DNA of 64,000 bases from Atherix ibis (GCA_958298945.1 OY282606.1:73643622-73707621), one strand, 5' to 3'; counted from the stretch's first letter, positions 24,181 to 36,939 are shown. Notes: generated by a model from the letters alone, not told the origin. Numbers and translations: made by a program.

Positions 24181-25489
24181 ACTATATATGCAAAAAAATC
24201 GCAAATAAATTAATATTAATTCGAAAAAAATATTATTCATTTTGAAATTTTTACTTCAAAATTGTTATTAAACTGACTCACAAACAGGAACTATTTTTAA
24301 TTGGAGAAAACTTTTTTAAAATTTCTTCTTTAAAAATACACTAATACTTTTTTTTTATTGGAAATTTGAAATTAGACCTCAAATAAAATGAATATATTTG
24401 ATGTGACAAAAATCAAGCTGAAAAAAAAACTATTTTTCTTATATTTCAATAATTTTACTACTAATAGAAAAGATTCTAAAAAAATATTTTAGAAAAAGAA
24501 GAAATTTTTTTTTTCGGATATTTTAACGAAACAGAATTTTTTTTGTTTTGTTTTATAATCAAACGAATATTTTTAATTATCTTTTTGCTTGTTAAACATG
24601 ATTTAACGCGACATCCTCAAGTGTATCTTTAAGCAGAAAAAATCATGAATGAGTGGCGGAATGAATGGAATATGTAACGAACAGGGATGGAAGGATTCAG
24701 AAAAATTTGAACGTATTTTAAATAAATTTTTTACCACAGACGCACAACTATTCAACTTTCTTCAAATGTTTACCTTTTAAAGGCGAACTAGAGGCCAGTA
24801 ACATCTGCTATCCTGTATATTGTGTTCGCATTGCTTCCTGGCAAAGAATATCCTGACTCAAAAATGTAGAAATGTCAAAAAACATTTTATTTTTCACCTC
24901 TAAAAAGTCTGAAGTCTGTCAGTAAATAACTGTTCAATTATTTATTATTATTTATGATCTTCGTCTCCGCCAATCGGTTGATATTTGAAGTAATTTTTAT
25001 TGCCACGACAACAGTGCGAGTGGTTATTTACGAAACTAAGTGACTAAATGACTGACTGAAAAAAGACTTTTAAAATAATTACTTGTAATCAATTCCAATT
25101 GAATTTAATATCGTTCTTCACAACAAACGCTTTATATATATTCAAAAAAAAAACTTACTCTCAAAAATAAAAGAAATTTATTAAATAACAAAAAATTTTA
25201 CTATAAACAATTAATTTTTAAGCATAAACATTTGTAAAAATCAAAAAGGAAAATTTGTTTAAAAAAACTAAAATAATATTTAATAGAAAATTAAAAATCA
25301 ACTAAAATAAAAAGGAAAAAGGAACAAAAATAAAATTTATGCAATATTTCTAAATGTTTTGCCTTTTTTTAAAAAAAAATATTCCTTATTCTATTTACTA
25401 TTAATTAAATTGTCATCTTTATTTTTTAGTTAATTTCTACTTTTTCTGGATTAATTTCAGAAAATAAATTTAATAAAGTAAGCAGGGAC
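24181..25489. other. A+T-rich non-coding sequence
   Basis: A/T tracts dominate, with a more balanced island at 24600-25030 that contains no recognised signal. Confidence 0.5.
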
Positions 25490-25940
25490 AGTGTCGGACA
25501 GAGTTAAAAATGAATGAGAAAAGGGAGAAAAATTAAAGAAGAAATGCTGTTTTGTAAAGGGTTAGACGGAGAGAGTTGTAGATATGCCTAAAAAATGAAG
25601 AGGAAAGAAAAAAATTCATTTCGGACTGAGATGCAGTCAGTGACAGCAGATTAGACTTGTCAGTTGTGGTCGGGGCGGCAAGATGAAGAAGAGCAAGAAA
25701 ATGTCTACAGAAGAATAATGGAGAGCTGTACATATTCGCCATGTAAAGGAGTGAGGAGAAAGAACAACGCGACTGATGAATGACGAGAGAAGCAGAAGAA
25801 TGAATATCTCCGATAAATAAATGCCGATACAGAAGCATTGATAGAGAAGGTAAGGGAGGCGGCAAGAATAAACGAAAACCAAAGAGAAAAAGAGGAAGGA
25901 AGGAGAAAACGACCTAAATAGATGAAAAAGAGAAGCGATA
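25490..25940. repeat. Purine-rich strand block
   Basis: The + strand is rich in GAGAAAAG, GAAGAGG and AAGGAAGGAG words for about 450 bp. The long minus-strand open frames here (for example 25705-26271, 188 codons) are S/F/L/H-rich products of the pyrimidine strand and of (CA)n words. They are not credible genes. Confidence 0.6.
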
Positions 25941-26760
25941 ATAATTGATTAAATAATAAAAGTAATAATAGTACCGCGTACGATCGAGAAGTGTGCGTAT
26001 GTGCATGCACGTACTTATGTATGCATGGACGAGTATGTAATAAGGCCCTGGCCAATCGTAAACAACGTTCGTTTATGAATGAAATTCTTTTGCAAGGTTG
26101 AATTGTGTAACAGCTTCTGTGGATGAAACGCGACGGGGAGCACTGATGACAATTTTGATGATTGTTGGGATGATGATGGGGCGACGATACTGTCTGTCTG
26201 TCTGTCGTTTGGCTCTGTGATATTGAAAAATGATAATGTCGCAACACGCACACATACACACTTTCGCACACACCCAGCTACACACAGAGTAACAAAGCAC
26301 ATTTGATGTAATAAAGTCGATTTGAATTGTGTATAAAATTTTTAAAAATTGTGCCTTTTTATTATTAATGCATGTATAGATGTTAAGTAAGTTGTGGATT
26401 GACCAATTTTGACTGTTGGACCATGTTCAGTTTTTTCCTGTAATAATTTTCAATTGAACGAACACATCCATGCGTCTGTGCGTACGCATTAATTCATTTG
26501 CATGAATGAAATATATTCATATACATTGTAAAATGATTTTTAAGATGAATGAAATTATCGAAATCAATAAGGCGGCGGTCACCAATTCAATGGCAGATGT
26601 TGGCAGCATGTTGCTTTATGGCAACAACAACAAAAACAAGGTCTATAATTACGAATACAACTGCAACAACAAATTCAATTATACAGACACAAAAATAAAG
26701 GCAACCACTCAACAATTGCAGATTATTCAGAAAATTTTCAGTAAAACCATTTTGTCATAA
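25941..26760. other. Spacer with CA/GT words and short repeats, no gene recognised
   Basis: This is balanced to A+T-rich DNA. A (CTGT)4 run lies at 26190-26206. The + strand frame at 26506-26760 encodes an N/K/I-rich peptide (84 codons) with no family resemblance, ending where A/T tracts resume. Confidence 0.4.
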
Positions 26761-27960
26761 AACTTCCATTATCTTAGATGAAAATTTTTTACAATAAAAT
26801 GAAGAAATTAAAAAATATTAACAATTCCTAACAATTATAAATGAAAACACAAAATATTCCATTTTATAAAAAATAGGAAAAACCTTTTGATAGTAAATAG
26901 TAAAATTTCTAAGAAAAAATTACATATTTCCAAATGCAAAATAATTTAAGAAACAAAATAAAACAAAAAACACCTGAAAACAAATGCAAAAATTTAAATA
27001 TATTACACAAAAATTAGAAAATTATGGAAGCCAAATAAAAAATTAGATCAAAACTTAAAGAAAATTCACAAAATTAAGTAAATAAAAAAAATGGAAAAAT
27101 AGAAAATTAAAAACATTTTTGAATGTTGGAAAAATTAAAGAGTTACCAGAAAAATGTGTGGTAAGTTTTCAAATAAAAAAAAAATATAGTAAAAAGCCGT
27201 AAAATTAGACAAAATTAAAAGAACAAGAATTAGTAAAAGAAAGTTGGTAAAATTAAAATAAACAAAATTATTAAAAACATTTTTCAACAAATTCAAAGTT
27301 TATATTTTTCGTGAAAATTTTATTTTTTCTTCTACGATTAATTTTAATGGTAAAAATACCTTTTTTTTACTAATAATTTCGTTTTTGATTAAAAATTTTT
27401 AAAAACGTCAAAATAATTTCATCCAAGTTCCAAAGTCGTTCTAATGCCAGTCTTTCTTTTGTTTAAAAGGTCCTAAGTTGGTCCGTGAGAATTAAACATT
27501 TAAAAAAAAAACTGAACAAACAATAAGCTTTGGAAGATATTTTTTTTTAAAGAGACTTTTTGCTATTTTTGGTCCATTCCTCTTTAAAAAAAATTCTTCA
27601 GTCTGAAAATTTATAAATGGGGTCCTTCGAAATTTTTAGTGCTGCTTAATTTTTTAAAAAGATTTTATCCCTTTTTAACGAAAAAGATCAAAAGTTTAAA
27701 TTTGAATATTTTGTGGCTGAATGTAAGAGTAAATCTGAATTTGAGAAACTATTTTTTAACAATTAAAAAAAAAGTCCTTTAAAAACAAGTGCATAATCTA
27801 CAGGATTTTTGCTCTTAAACCAAGGCGGTATAGTAACAAAATAATAACCCATTAATATTTTGGGTTCAAAGGATCTAATCCTCTTCTCTGGTTATAATAA
27901 TTTAAAAAAAAACCTATTCGCATGATTTTCATTTAGCCAGAAAACTTATACGACATGTTA
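26761..27960. other. A-rich non-coding sequence
   Basis: From 26770 to 27330 the + strand is A-rich with loosely repeated AAAATTAAAAA / GAAAATTA words of no fixed period. T-rich and mixed sequence follows. No gene or transposon end was seen. Confidence 0.5.
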
Positions 27961-28575
27961 TCATGCGCGGCTACAAATTTGTTAGTTGCGCTTTACCCCA
28001 GCCCTTCTACAGCACCGTGAGAGTAACTACTACGTACGTACACGCACGCACCTCGAGTTCGCCGCACCCACTATAGCGGACGTAATAATAATATGCAGAC
28101 CACAAGTTATATGGTGTGGCGCGGTAACGCAACGCAATGTTACCGTGACGCAACACGACGTGCTCGAAACTACTTCATAAATCAGAAGCGAAAAAAAGAA
28201 ACAAAATATGAGAAAGAAAAAAATGCAAGAGAAAAAAACACAAATAAACAAATCCGATTAATAAATTCATTCAAAAGGCTGGCAACACGACGAAGGACGA
28301 CGGCAAGTACGATGCGGCGGCAATCCGTGTCTTCAGGTGATCGTTGCGTCGTGAAGACAATGAAAAATGCGGAGTTATTTCATGTGAGGCGAACTCAGCT
28401 GCGGCTACTACTGCTCTCACAGCATCTGAATCAGTAGACTGGGTTACCGGTTGATGGGGTGGATAAAAGCGCGGTACGCGGTCGGCGTAAATCTTCGTCA
28501 AGACAAGGCGCGGTGCGGTGCGGAGTTTACGAACTTGCCAACAATGCGACGTAATGCAATGCAAGTGCATCTTTT
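27961..28575. other. G+C-richer island, candidate exon or promoter
   Basis: The sub-block 28270-28570 is notably G+C-rich (ACGACGAAGGACGACGG, GCGGTACGCGGTCGGCG). It contains a CAGGTG E-box core at 28336 and a TATA-like GGATAAAAGC at 28460. Open frames on both strands (28093-28437 +, 28271-28570 -) show no known domain. Composition suggests a leader exon or core promoter, but direction cannot be decided. Confidence 0.3.
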
Positions 28576-29985
28576 CACGTTGAAGAACTGTGGTTGGATT
28601 TTGTTGTTGTTGCTGTTCCCATATTTCCTCTTCTTTTTCTTGTTCGTCGTTTTTGTCGTTTTCTTATCCGTTTACTTTTTTTTTTTTGCATCTGCAGAGG
28701 TCGTTACCAAACTTGCGTCTGCCTTCTGCCTCTTCGTCATCAGCCAACATCACATATTTACTCTCTTTTTTTAATTGTTTGTTGATCAAATTGTATAAAA
28801 ATTATAGAAAAAAAATGGATTAGAAGAAAATCGGAAAAAAAAATTAGCCCGCTCATCATTTCCTATATGAGCATCCCCACACAAATCATTCTGCAAACTT
28901 TTTATTTCAATACGCCAGCCTTTCATAAGAAGCGTACCGAGAGTGTGTGTCAATGTGTGTATAGATGAGATAGAGAGAGGCAGAGAGAGAGAGCGCATAT
29001 TTCCATATGCTGATGTATTTACATACTTTTTTTTACCAATGATACATGCTTACCAATGAGAATATGTAAACAAAAATGTATGGACTAACTTATTGTAAAC
29101 ATAAAATGTTCCCATAAAATGCCAACACATTTATGAACGTCTATACATATTTATATATAAACCCATCCATAAATAAATTAATAAGCAAATAAACAACTTC
29201 ATATGTACATATGTGTGTATGGATGGGTGTACGCGCATAAATTTAGATTAACGAATGGCGATTAGAATAAAAGCTGTGTGTTGCCGTTGCGTTGCGTTGG
29301 TGATGTTAGAGAGCTGCTTCTGCTGTTGGTGATTTCTACTTCCGGTCCATGTGGCTTGTCGCGGTTTATTTTTATTGCACGTTGTGCAAACAATTGCTGG
29401 ACTGGACGTATATCTCACAGGACGATCGAATATAATACGAACAAAGATGTGTGTGCGACTATGGCAATGTGTAAAAGACACCCCCCCCCCCCTTGTCATT
29501 TGCCAACCGGTTCATTCATAAACTAAATTGCTACCTATTCATTACTTCAAATCTTCACAGCCATTCGGAGCAATCGAATTTGTACGCTTTGAAAGTGGGG
29601 TTTAAGTTATGCGTGTGTGTGTGTGTGCGTGCCTATTTACTTCACCATCTATGCTAATAGTATTTTCTCACTAAATACGAAAAAAAAGCTTTTTATTTAT
29701 GCACTTATGCACATTTAAAAAAGAAAATCTTTTTCGGCTTAATTTGTAATATTTCGAATTTCATACGAGTATGTGTTGGTTTGTGTGTGTGTGTGTGTGC
29801 GCGCATGTGTATATTATTCGACTTTGTTTGATACGAACGATGAACAAAACGATCAAATGAATGAATAAATGAATGAATGAATGAATGAATTTTGAATTTT
29901 TTTTTATTGCTCTGTATTTATGTTCCATTCTTTAAAGTTTACGAAAGGTGTATGAATATAGACGGTGTGTAAGAGGGAGAGGAAA
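28576..29985. other. Non-coding spacer with microsatellites
   Basis: It contains a T-rich tract (28600-28770), GA-repeat words near 28975-28991, a (GT)n run at 29612-29627, a C12 run near 29480, (TG)9 at 29782-29799 and an (ATGA)n stretch at 29856-29890. Words such as CATATGTACATATGTG (near 29200) are common in fly spacers. No gene was recognised. Confidence 0.6.
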
Positions 29986-30330
29986 AATAAAGTTGCGAAC
30001 TGCGGCAGACGAAAATTTTGCTGACGCCGAAGTTACAAGTTGTGACCGTCCCAGCAGCTGTTGACATCGATGAGGACGGACTTCGTCGTGTGGCTGCGTG
30101 ACTGAAAGAGATGTGAATACGGGAGTTCTCTCAGAACGACTCAGAAGAAAATCAGTATCCATCGCGACAGGAAGTAGACACTAACGACTGCGACAAATTC
30201 TATTGGCGACTGCGCTCTGCTGTAACTACAGCAGCAACCGAACGTCAACCGCAACCGTGACTATTCGCTTGCGTTTGCGTGGTCGAAAGTAAAGCTACTC
30301 GTTCGTAGGTAGTTATTATTTGCCTGTATG
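29986..30330. other. G+C-richer island, candidate leader exon or promoter
   Basis: A 340-bp block of balanced composition sits abruptly inside A/T DNA, with leader-like words (CAGCAGCAACCGAACGTCAA) and an ATCAGT initiator-like word at about 30150. I found no downstream core element at the expected distance and no long open frame on the + strand. The minus-strand frame 29932-30162 is unrecognised. Confidence 0.25.
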
Positions 30331-33149
30331 AATGTCAATTGCTATATACAAGGTATTTTTCCAATCAAGAGTGTATATCTATTTGCTACTATATATACAT
30401 ATACATATGCCGACAGTCTAATATTTAACAAAAAAAAAAACTTACGAGCGCGTACTCATTTCTTTAAATTTATTTCGTTCAAATTAAAGCAAATACGTAC
30501 GCAGCCGAATAATTTTTTTTTTGTGTGTGCATATGTGCTTATTTTGTATATATTCATTTATTAATACGCATTTAAATCAACCTAACCCAAAAAAAAAACT
30601 ACAAAAAATATGAATATATAAGAGACAAAAATAGCAAAAAACCAACTTTCTAAACAAATTACGGAACGGATGTTAATTTTTTTTCTTTTATTTGATTTGT
30701 GTGTGTGTGTGTGCCCGTGTGAATGTATGCATAGATGTGTGTGGTTAGGTTTATAGAAATTCTTATTTATTATTTTAACTTTGCCAATGTTGGTTTTAAA
30801 TTCCGTTTGGTATGAATGACTGACTGACTGACTGCTGGTGTGTATGGATTGCGTTTTGTGTTTGTCTTTTCGAGATTTGCTTTTTATCCCAAGTCAAAAT
30901 TTTCTTCCACAAAAATTTTGTTTTTATTTTTACAACAAAAATTATGTAAATAAAATATTTTTTTTTCTAATTACTGAACGATGAATATTTTTCTGAAATT
31001 TTTTTTTTTTTAATTTTACATAAAAAATTGCGAATTTTCTTTTAAAATCCAGATTTTTAGTGTTTTCAAATAATTTTTCTAAAAATAAATTTATTTAAAA
31101 AACTGTTGAACTTGAAATAATTTTGAAAAAACTGTTTTTTATTTTATTTTAATTTTTAAATTAATTTAAAAAAAAAGTTAATAACAAATGTGAATATTTA
31201 TTGGGAATTAAAATTGATTAACTTGGAAAAAAAAGAAGAGAAAATTTCCCTCTAAAATTAGTTTAGCCCCTTTTATGGGAAAAGGAACACTAAATTAAGT
31301 TTATTTTAATGGAAAACCGTAAAATTATAACAAATTTTAGACAAAATATTTCAAAAAAAGTTCATGATGGGTTAACAACAGTAATGTTATCTTTTTATCT
31401 TTTTTATTTTTTCTCCAAAGTAGTTTAATTTTAACTAATGGGAAATAAGGGTGTTTGATTACAAAAAAAAGTGCATCTCAGGATACGACGGATGAATTTA
31501 TGAATGAATGAATGGCCGAACGAATGCGACAATGAATGAATGAAGGATTTGGACCTGCCGATTTGGATTGAATTGAAAGTTTGCGTTCGACGTGCTTATT
31601 ATTTACTCATTCATCGATTGTTGCACACGCACACACTACCTGCGTACAAGGACTATACTACCTCACTCGGTCGTATACTGGTTCACTCTCCCATTCGAAC
31701 GCTATTTCCCTAATCGCCCACTTGGTCTCTCGCTCATTCCTTTACCGAATTGCTCCCCTACTCACTCACTCGCCCATTCATTCATTCGTTCATTCATTCT
31801 TGCTCGCCTTCTGACGTTTTCCATTCCGCACACCTCCTCTTATTTTCCGTTCAAGCACACACTACATCCGATAGTGAAAATGACGTTTTGTCGATAAAAT
31901 TACTATTTTTCTTTTCGATACCGTTATTATTATAATTATTATTATTATTGTTGCTGTTGCTGTTATTCCCTGTTGCTTTATTCTTCGTATAATTTCCAAC
32001 AATTTTTATTTCTACTTGCATTCGAGAGCAAATTTAAAAAAAATGTTTCGAATGTGCCCGTTTTACAATATTTCGGTTTTTCCAAGAGAAAAAAATGTTT
32101 TAATTTTCCAAATAAAAAAAAAAACAGCAAAAAAACTGGCAGCGTTGACAACAGATGTTTTAGGATAACGAAGGCACATTCAAGTAGTCACTAATACCAA
32201 TAATGGAGCGCCCATTGATGGATGCTGTTTTCCATTTGGAGAGCAAAAAAAATCACATTCAAATTAACTCTAATGCGTACATATTTTTCCTCTTAAAAAT
32301 TCGTTTTGTCCTTTTTTAAAAAAATTTTTTCTTTCTTTTTTCATTATTGTACGAATGGGAATGCTCGGATCTTGTTGGTATGTAAATGCACGGACACAGG
32401 GTCATATGGAAGTGCCTGTAATATAATAATTTGTTCCGGTTTCCGAATAGTGTTGAATTTCGTTCCCGTATTCAAAAATAGTATTCGCTCACTGTTTGTT
32501 TAGTGAGAGAACATATGCTGTATGGCCTTATCTCCTGTTATGAGGTGTACGGTTTGATAAAAATACACGCAAATTGAGAAAATGACAAAAAAAAATTTAC
32601 AAAAAAAAAGTATCCCAAAAATATATTGTATACCATAAATGCCGGAAATACTTAAAAGCGGAAATTTTGTTTGTTTTTGTATGTTTTTTTTGTGTAGATT
32701 GGAAATAGTTTTTTTGTACTCTTCCCAATAATTTTTTCTCTCTTATGATTTCCTTTTCGTTTTTATAATATTTGTCCTTTATGAGTTTTTCTTTATTAAA
32801 AATTTCGTATGTTCTTTTTTCTTATTTTAAGAATTTTTATATTTTTCAGCAAAAAATGTAAATAAACAAAAAAAAATATGACACCAAAATGTTTATTAAA
32901 TATTTTCGAAAAAATGTTCGAAACACGAACGATTGTGAATAAGAACTACTCAATTCACAATATTCCATCATTTTACTTTTTCCTGTCTCTTAAAATTATA
33001 AACTATAGTAAAAGGTTATAAATTTGGCATTTCGGTGAGTAAAGTCCTGTGTCATTTGATAGCTGTCAAACGTACGAGTATATGTCATTCAAGGCAGCAT
33101 TTGTTTAGTTTATAGTCTGTCTTTTTACATTATGGATTAATTAAGCAAT
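30331..33149. other. A+T-rich spacer with microsatellites, no gene recognised
   Basis: A (TG)n run lies at 30699-30713, (GACT)n words near 30820, (ATGA)n words near 31500 and an (ATT)n-(TTGCTG)n compound run at 31923-31966. The balanced block 31480-31890 is rich in CACTC / CATTCATT words, and its frames are T/S/H-rich by composition only. Confidence 0.5.
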
Positions 33150-33790
33150 TTTAATGATTGAGTGCTGGCACAACAGACTTTGGATGCTGTTTTTTTGAAC
33201 AAAATTTTCTGCAGCGATGTGGCTCGGTTGAAACGTCAAAAAGCAAAATTGTTGTATAAGCGGCTCTGAAAAGACACAAGTGACTGTGTAGAAGCCATTT
33301 CGTGAAAAATGACTATCTGGTAAGTATATTGGTCTCAAGGTGTTATTGGCTAGTATTTCTTTGAAAATGAAGAAGGAGAAATCGTCACCGCCAATTCTGA
33401 GCGCTATAACCATATGATAAGCGACTCTTTTTGGCTTGAACTTGAAGATTATAGTCTGGATTATATGTGCTTTTAACAAAACAGCGTCACAAGCGGCAAA
33501 AAACCATAAATTTTGGCTTATTCTCAAAGATTATGCGATTTCAGCATACAAGATCGTGCGACTTGACGTTATTGGACTTTTGCTCGTAAGCCTACGTGAA
33601 ATCCTCAAACTTTTGCTCGTACACAGACAATCCTCAAACTTTAGAGCATATAAAAACCCACATCCATCTAATAATGGTGGACGAATTACAGCCCTAACTG
33701 TGTATTAATATTAAAAATAAACTCAAAAAGATCGAGTTCGGCAAGAAGTTTTGTGGCGGCCATTGAATTGAGGTTATATTCCATGCATAA
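33150..33790 (+). pseudogene. DD41D (rosa-like) mariner transposase relic
   Basis: One + strand frame with scattered stops reads KIFCSDVARLK (first catalytic block, family type FSDEAHF), then GVIG*YFFENEEGEIV, SERYNHMISD and CF*QNSVTSG, where the family has an FQQDGATSH-type block. Here the second catalytic Asp is replaced by Asn. A frameshifted RSCDLTLLDFC near 33560-33580 is the third block. The end of the protein reads KKIEFGKKFCGGH*IEVIFHA and stops at 33788-33790. The spacing between blocks two and three is about 30 nt short, showing a deletion. Decay by many point changes suggests an old insertion. No TIRs were identified. Confidence 0.85.
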
Positions 33791-34149
33791 TTGATAACGT
33801 CTAATCTAAATGATGAATTATATTTAATTTCATTTTTCGTACCACAAATTGTGGGGACTTAATTTGAAGCCACAAAAACTGTTAATTAAATGGAAAATAA
33901 ATGAAAAATAATAAATAAACAAAACTGACAGTGAACATTCCAAAAAATTGGGAAAAATATGACTGGTCTTGTCGGAAACCAGCACGTAAAATGGGTAAAA
34001 ATGAGGCACAAAAATTAATTTGATTGTACAAAGACTAGCTATTAAACCAAACTTTAATGTGTTTTCAATCTCGTTACAATGAAAGTAGTTATTCAGTTAT
34101 TAAAAATTGTCTATTTTTATAAGTTTAAGTAATAATATACGCTTTAATT

Positions 34150-35420
34150 ATACTCGAAAATGGCCGAATTTTGTGTAAAAGCTGCACGAACACATTATGT
34201 ACATGTTATTATTTCGGAATCAAATCGATTCGAAATTTGGCTTTTGTTGCGCATTTTATTTTCGAAAATATTTTTTTTTGATTTGTTAGAAAAAAGGATC
34301 AAATTTGAATAAATTTTTCGAATTTGAAAATTACTATTAGAAAGAAATTGAATTTTTTCGAAAAATAATATTTTTTATCTATTTTCGAAAAAGTCTAACC
34401 AATTTTTTTTTGAAAATTTTTGTTTTAATTCCCGAACAGTATTTACGGTTTTTTTTCAGATATGTTTAAAAGGAATGTCTAATTTAAAATTAATATGACT
34501 TTCTGTAAATAGCCTTTATTTTATCCAAAATCAATAGTTTTTTGCTATTTCAAAAAGCATTTCAAATTAAAGCAATATTTTTGGGTGACGCTCAAATTCT
34601 GTTTTATTTTTTGACCATTTTCGAAGAGGTTTTAATTTAGTTAATTATAAGTGTATTAAAATTTCTCAAATTAACGAAAAGTATTCTTTTTTAAGCAACA
34701 AATTTAAATATTTTTCGTTGGTATGTGAAAGATTTCCAAATATTAATGGCATTTCTTATTAGGATTTTTCGAAAATATTAGGTTTTTCTTGATGTCTGTC
34801 GGAAAACGCAGTAAAATGAAGAAAATTTTGAAATTTACGTAGTATCTCTGGACTTATGATGGCTATTGTTATTGGTGATTTTCGAAATTGTGCCAAATTC
34901 GAATAATATTTATTAGATCGCTAAATTTATATGATTTTGCATTGTGACCATTTTCGAAATAGCTGTTTTCGAATACTTTACAAAGTTTGAATCCCCAATT
35001 TTGTGTATTGAAAAAAAGCCAATTAAATTAATTTTTTCGGTATTTTTTTCGAGTAAATTTTTGATAAACAATTTTTTTTGTTGATATTTTCGAAAGTTTT
35101 AATTTTGAAAAAAATGCACGATTATTTTCAAAAAGATATTATAATAATTTTTAACTGATTTCAAAACAGTTTGGTTTTTGGAAAAAAAAACAATATTTAA
35201 ATAAAATCGAATTTCATAAACAATTTGTGGCCATTTTCAAAAATAAGAAATTTAACGTCTTTGAAGAAAATTGTCAAAATAATTGAATATTTTTTTCGAA
35301 AACCTGCAAAATTTGAATAATTTTGGCCATTTTCAAACTATAGTCGAATAATAGTTTGCAGTTATTTTCGAAATAGTCAAAAGTAGATTATTTTTTAAAG
35401 AGAAATCAAATAGAAAGATA
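34150..35420. repeat. A/T spacer dense in palindromic TTTTCGAAA words
   Basis: About ten copies of TTTTCGAAA, several extended to CCATTTTCGAAA, occur in 1.3 kb of otherwise A/T-rich sequence. Spacing is irregular. There is no protein frame. It may be an eroded tandem repeat, or simply expansion of a palindromic word. Confidence 0.55.
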
Positions 35421-36272
35421 ATACTTTTCAGGAGGATCAAAAATAGGAAGGACAGTTAAAAAAGGCTTCCAAAAAAAACTTAAACTTTCTAAATTCGATT
35501 TTTTGGCATTACATAAGCAATAATTTTTTGAATTATGTCAAAAGAACAGTAAAAATCGGAATTGGTATTGCAGACAATTCGAAGTGGAAAACTCCTAACG
35601 ATTGAAGATGCATGAATACTGCTAAATACCTCGAACGGGAATTTCTGTTTTATTTAAAAGTTTCCCGAATGCACAACATTCTAAATTTAAGTTTGTTTAT
35701 AATCTCAAACCAGTGTTTAGATTTGAATTTTGTTCATATTTTTAATGATTTGCATTTTACGAACGCGTCTGTAATATAGACGATGGGATGCCACAGAGTG
35801 TGCAGGCTGGCATAGAAGCGAATGAGAAATTACTCGTAGTAACTATACGATGAACGCTAGAAATACAAAGCCAACAAGTAATAGTGTACGATGATGATAA
35901 ACAGCGGTGAATTACCATAAAGTATAGACTAGACTAGAGTAGACTAGGAGCAGTACAGACTGAACTACAATAATTCATTTGGGTCCAGACCAGGCCATCT
36001 GCATTGACTTCCCTTTTGCGATTCGCGATTTACGAGAAAACATTGCCCGATGAATGGGATTTTTCTGACGAGATTTATTCCACAGCAGGTGATCGAAAAG
36101 TGTCTGTTATGCTTGATTTTTTATTTATTTTTTTGTTGACTGTTGTTTTGATTTTAATGCACATTTCTGCATTTAGCTTACCTCGTTTCTATTTACAAGT
36201 GTAATCACAATTATTGTTTATTTACACTTTTTTGCATACCACTTTTTTGGGTATTGTTTTTAACTAGTTCCA
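35421..36272. other. Mixed unique sequence, no gene recognised
   Basis: Around 35780-36010 composition is balanced, with short GACTAGA/GTAGACTAG repeats near 35930. The + strand frame 36004-36204 (66 codons) ends in a hydrophobic stretch but has no recognised family. Confidence 0.4.
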
Positions 36273-36274
36273 TA

Positions 36275-36299
36275 ATACGACGGTTGTATGATTAATACC
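36275..36299. repeat. mini-mariner left TIR (25 bp)
   Basis: Matches the right end at 24 of 25 positions. The TA target duplication is at 36273-36274. Confidence 0.92.
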
Positions 36300-36479
36300 T
36301 GGCTTCGGCAATAGACGGTTTCAGATTATGTAACCTTTTATAGGAATCCTGCCCAGCAGAGCTACATCATTTCGATGGCGACTGTAAGCCATTTAAAGTG
36401 AACAACTTTTTTGATTGTTGTTAGATCGATGTTCAAATAGCGAACATTGAAAAAATATTTTTTTTTGAAAAATAGAACG

Positions 36480-36925
36480 AACAATGAGATAAAAACGGAA
36501 CTCATAGACCTTCACTATCGACCATAAAATATTGTGCAGCTGAATTTAAAAGCTGCCGTTCTAGCATTTTTGATGAAGAACGTCCAGGCCGTCCAAATAA
36601 GGTCACCACATAAGAAATTATTGAAAAAATTCACAATATACGGATAAGTGATCGAAAAGTGATAGCTTCTTGAGATTGCTGAGGCTGTGAGCATATAAAT
36701 TTATCAGCTCAATAGGATATAAGAAAGCTTTCCGTTGAATAGATGCTGCGATTGCTCATAATTAACCATAAATACGTATTTAAATCGTATTTACGAATAC
36801 GAAAAAATGGCTAGGCAGAAAAAGATTTGACTCAAACAATGAGGTGATTGCTAAAACAAACCTTTATTTGGAAGGACTGGAGAAATCGTATTTTTAAATA
36901 GATTCAAGGCTGGGTATTAATCATA
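36480..36925 (+). pseudogene. Fused N- and C-terminal pieces of mariner transposase
   Basis: The + strand reads SSIFDEERPGRPNKVTT, then EIIEKIHNIRISDRKV, and after a frame change DIRKLSVE: the linker after the first helix-turn-helix and the second DNA-binding motif of irritans-like mariners. It then passes directly, near 36838, to NEVIAKTNLYLEGLEKSYF, which matches the C-terminal tail. All three catalytic Asp blocks are absent. Several stops and frame changes are present, so no protein is made. Confidence 0.85.
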
Positions 36926-36937
36926 CAACCCTCGTAT
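36913..36937. repeat. mini-mariner right TIR (25 bp)
   Basis: Reverse complement of the left TIR with one mismatch. The TA duplication follows at 36938-36939. Confidence 0.92.
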
Positions 36938-36939
36938 TA

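Larger units (their letters stand above)
36275..36937 (+). mobile_element. 663-bp internally deleted mariner with near-perfect TIRs
   Basis: The left end reads ATACGACGGTTGTATGATTA and the right end, reversed, ATACGAGGGTTGTATGATTA. The outer 25 bp agree at 24 positions. TA is present immediately outside at 36273-36274 and 36938-36939. The interior contains the start and the very end of a mariner transposase, with the catalytic middle missing, so this is a deletion derivative about half the normal length. The TIRs are much better preserved than the coding remnants. The protein pieces resemble the irritans-like mariners. Confidence 0.9.

Noticed and set aside
25705..26271. 188-codon minus-strand open frame
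   Set aside because: It is the pyrimidine complement of a purine-rich block plus (CA)n words. The peptide is S/F/L/H-rich and has no domain, and the other minus frames over the same bases are equally open.
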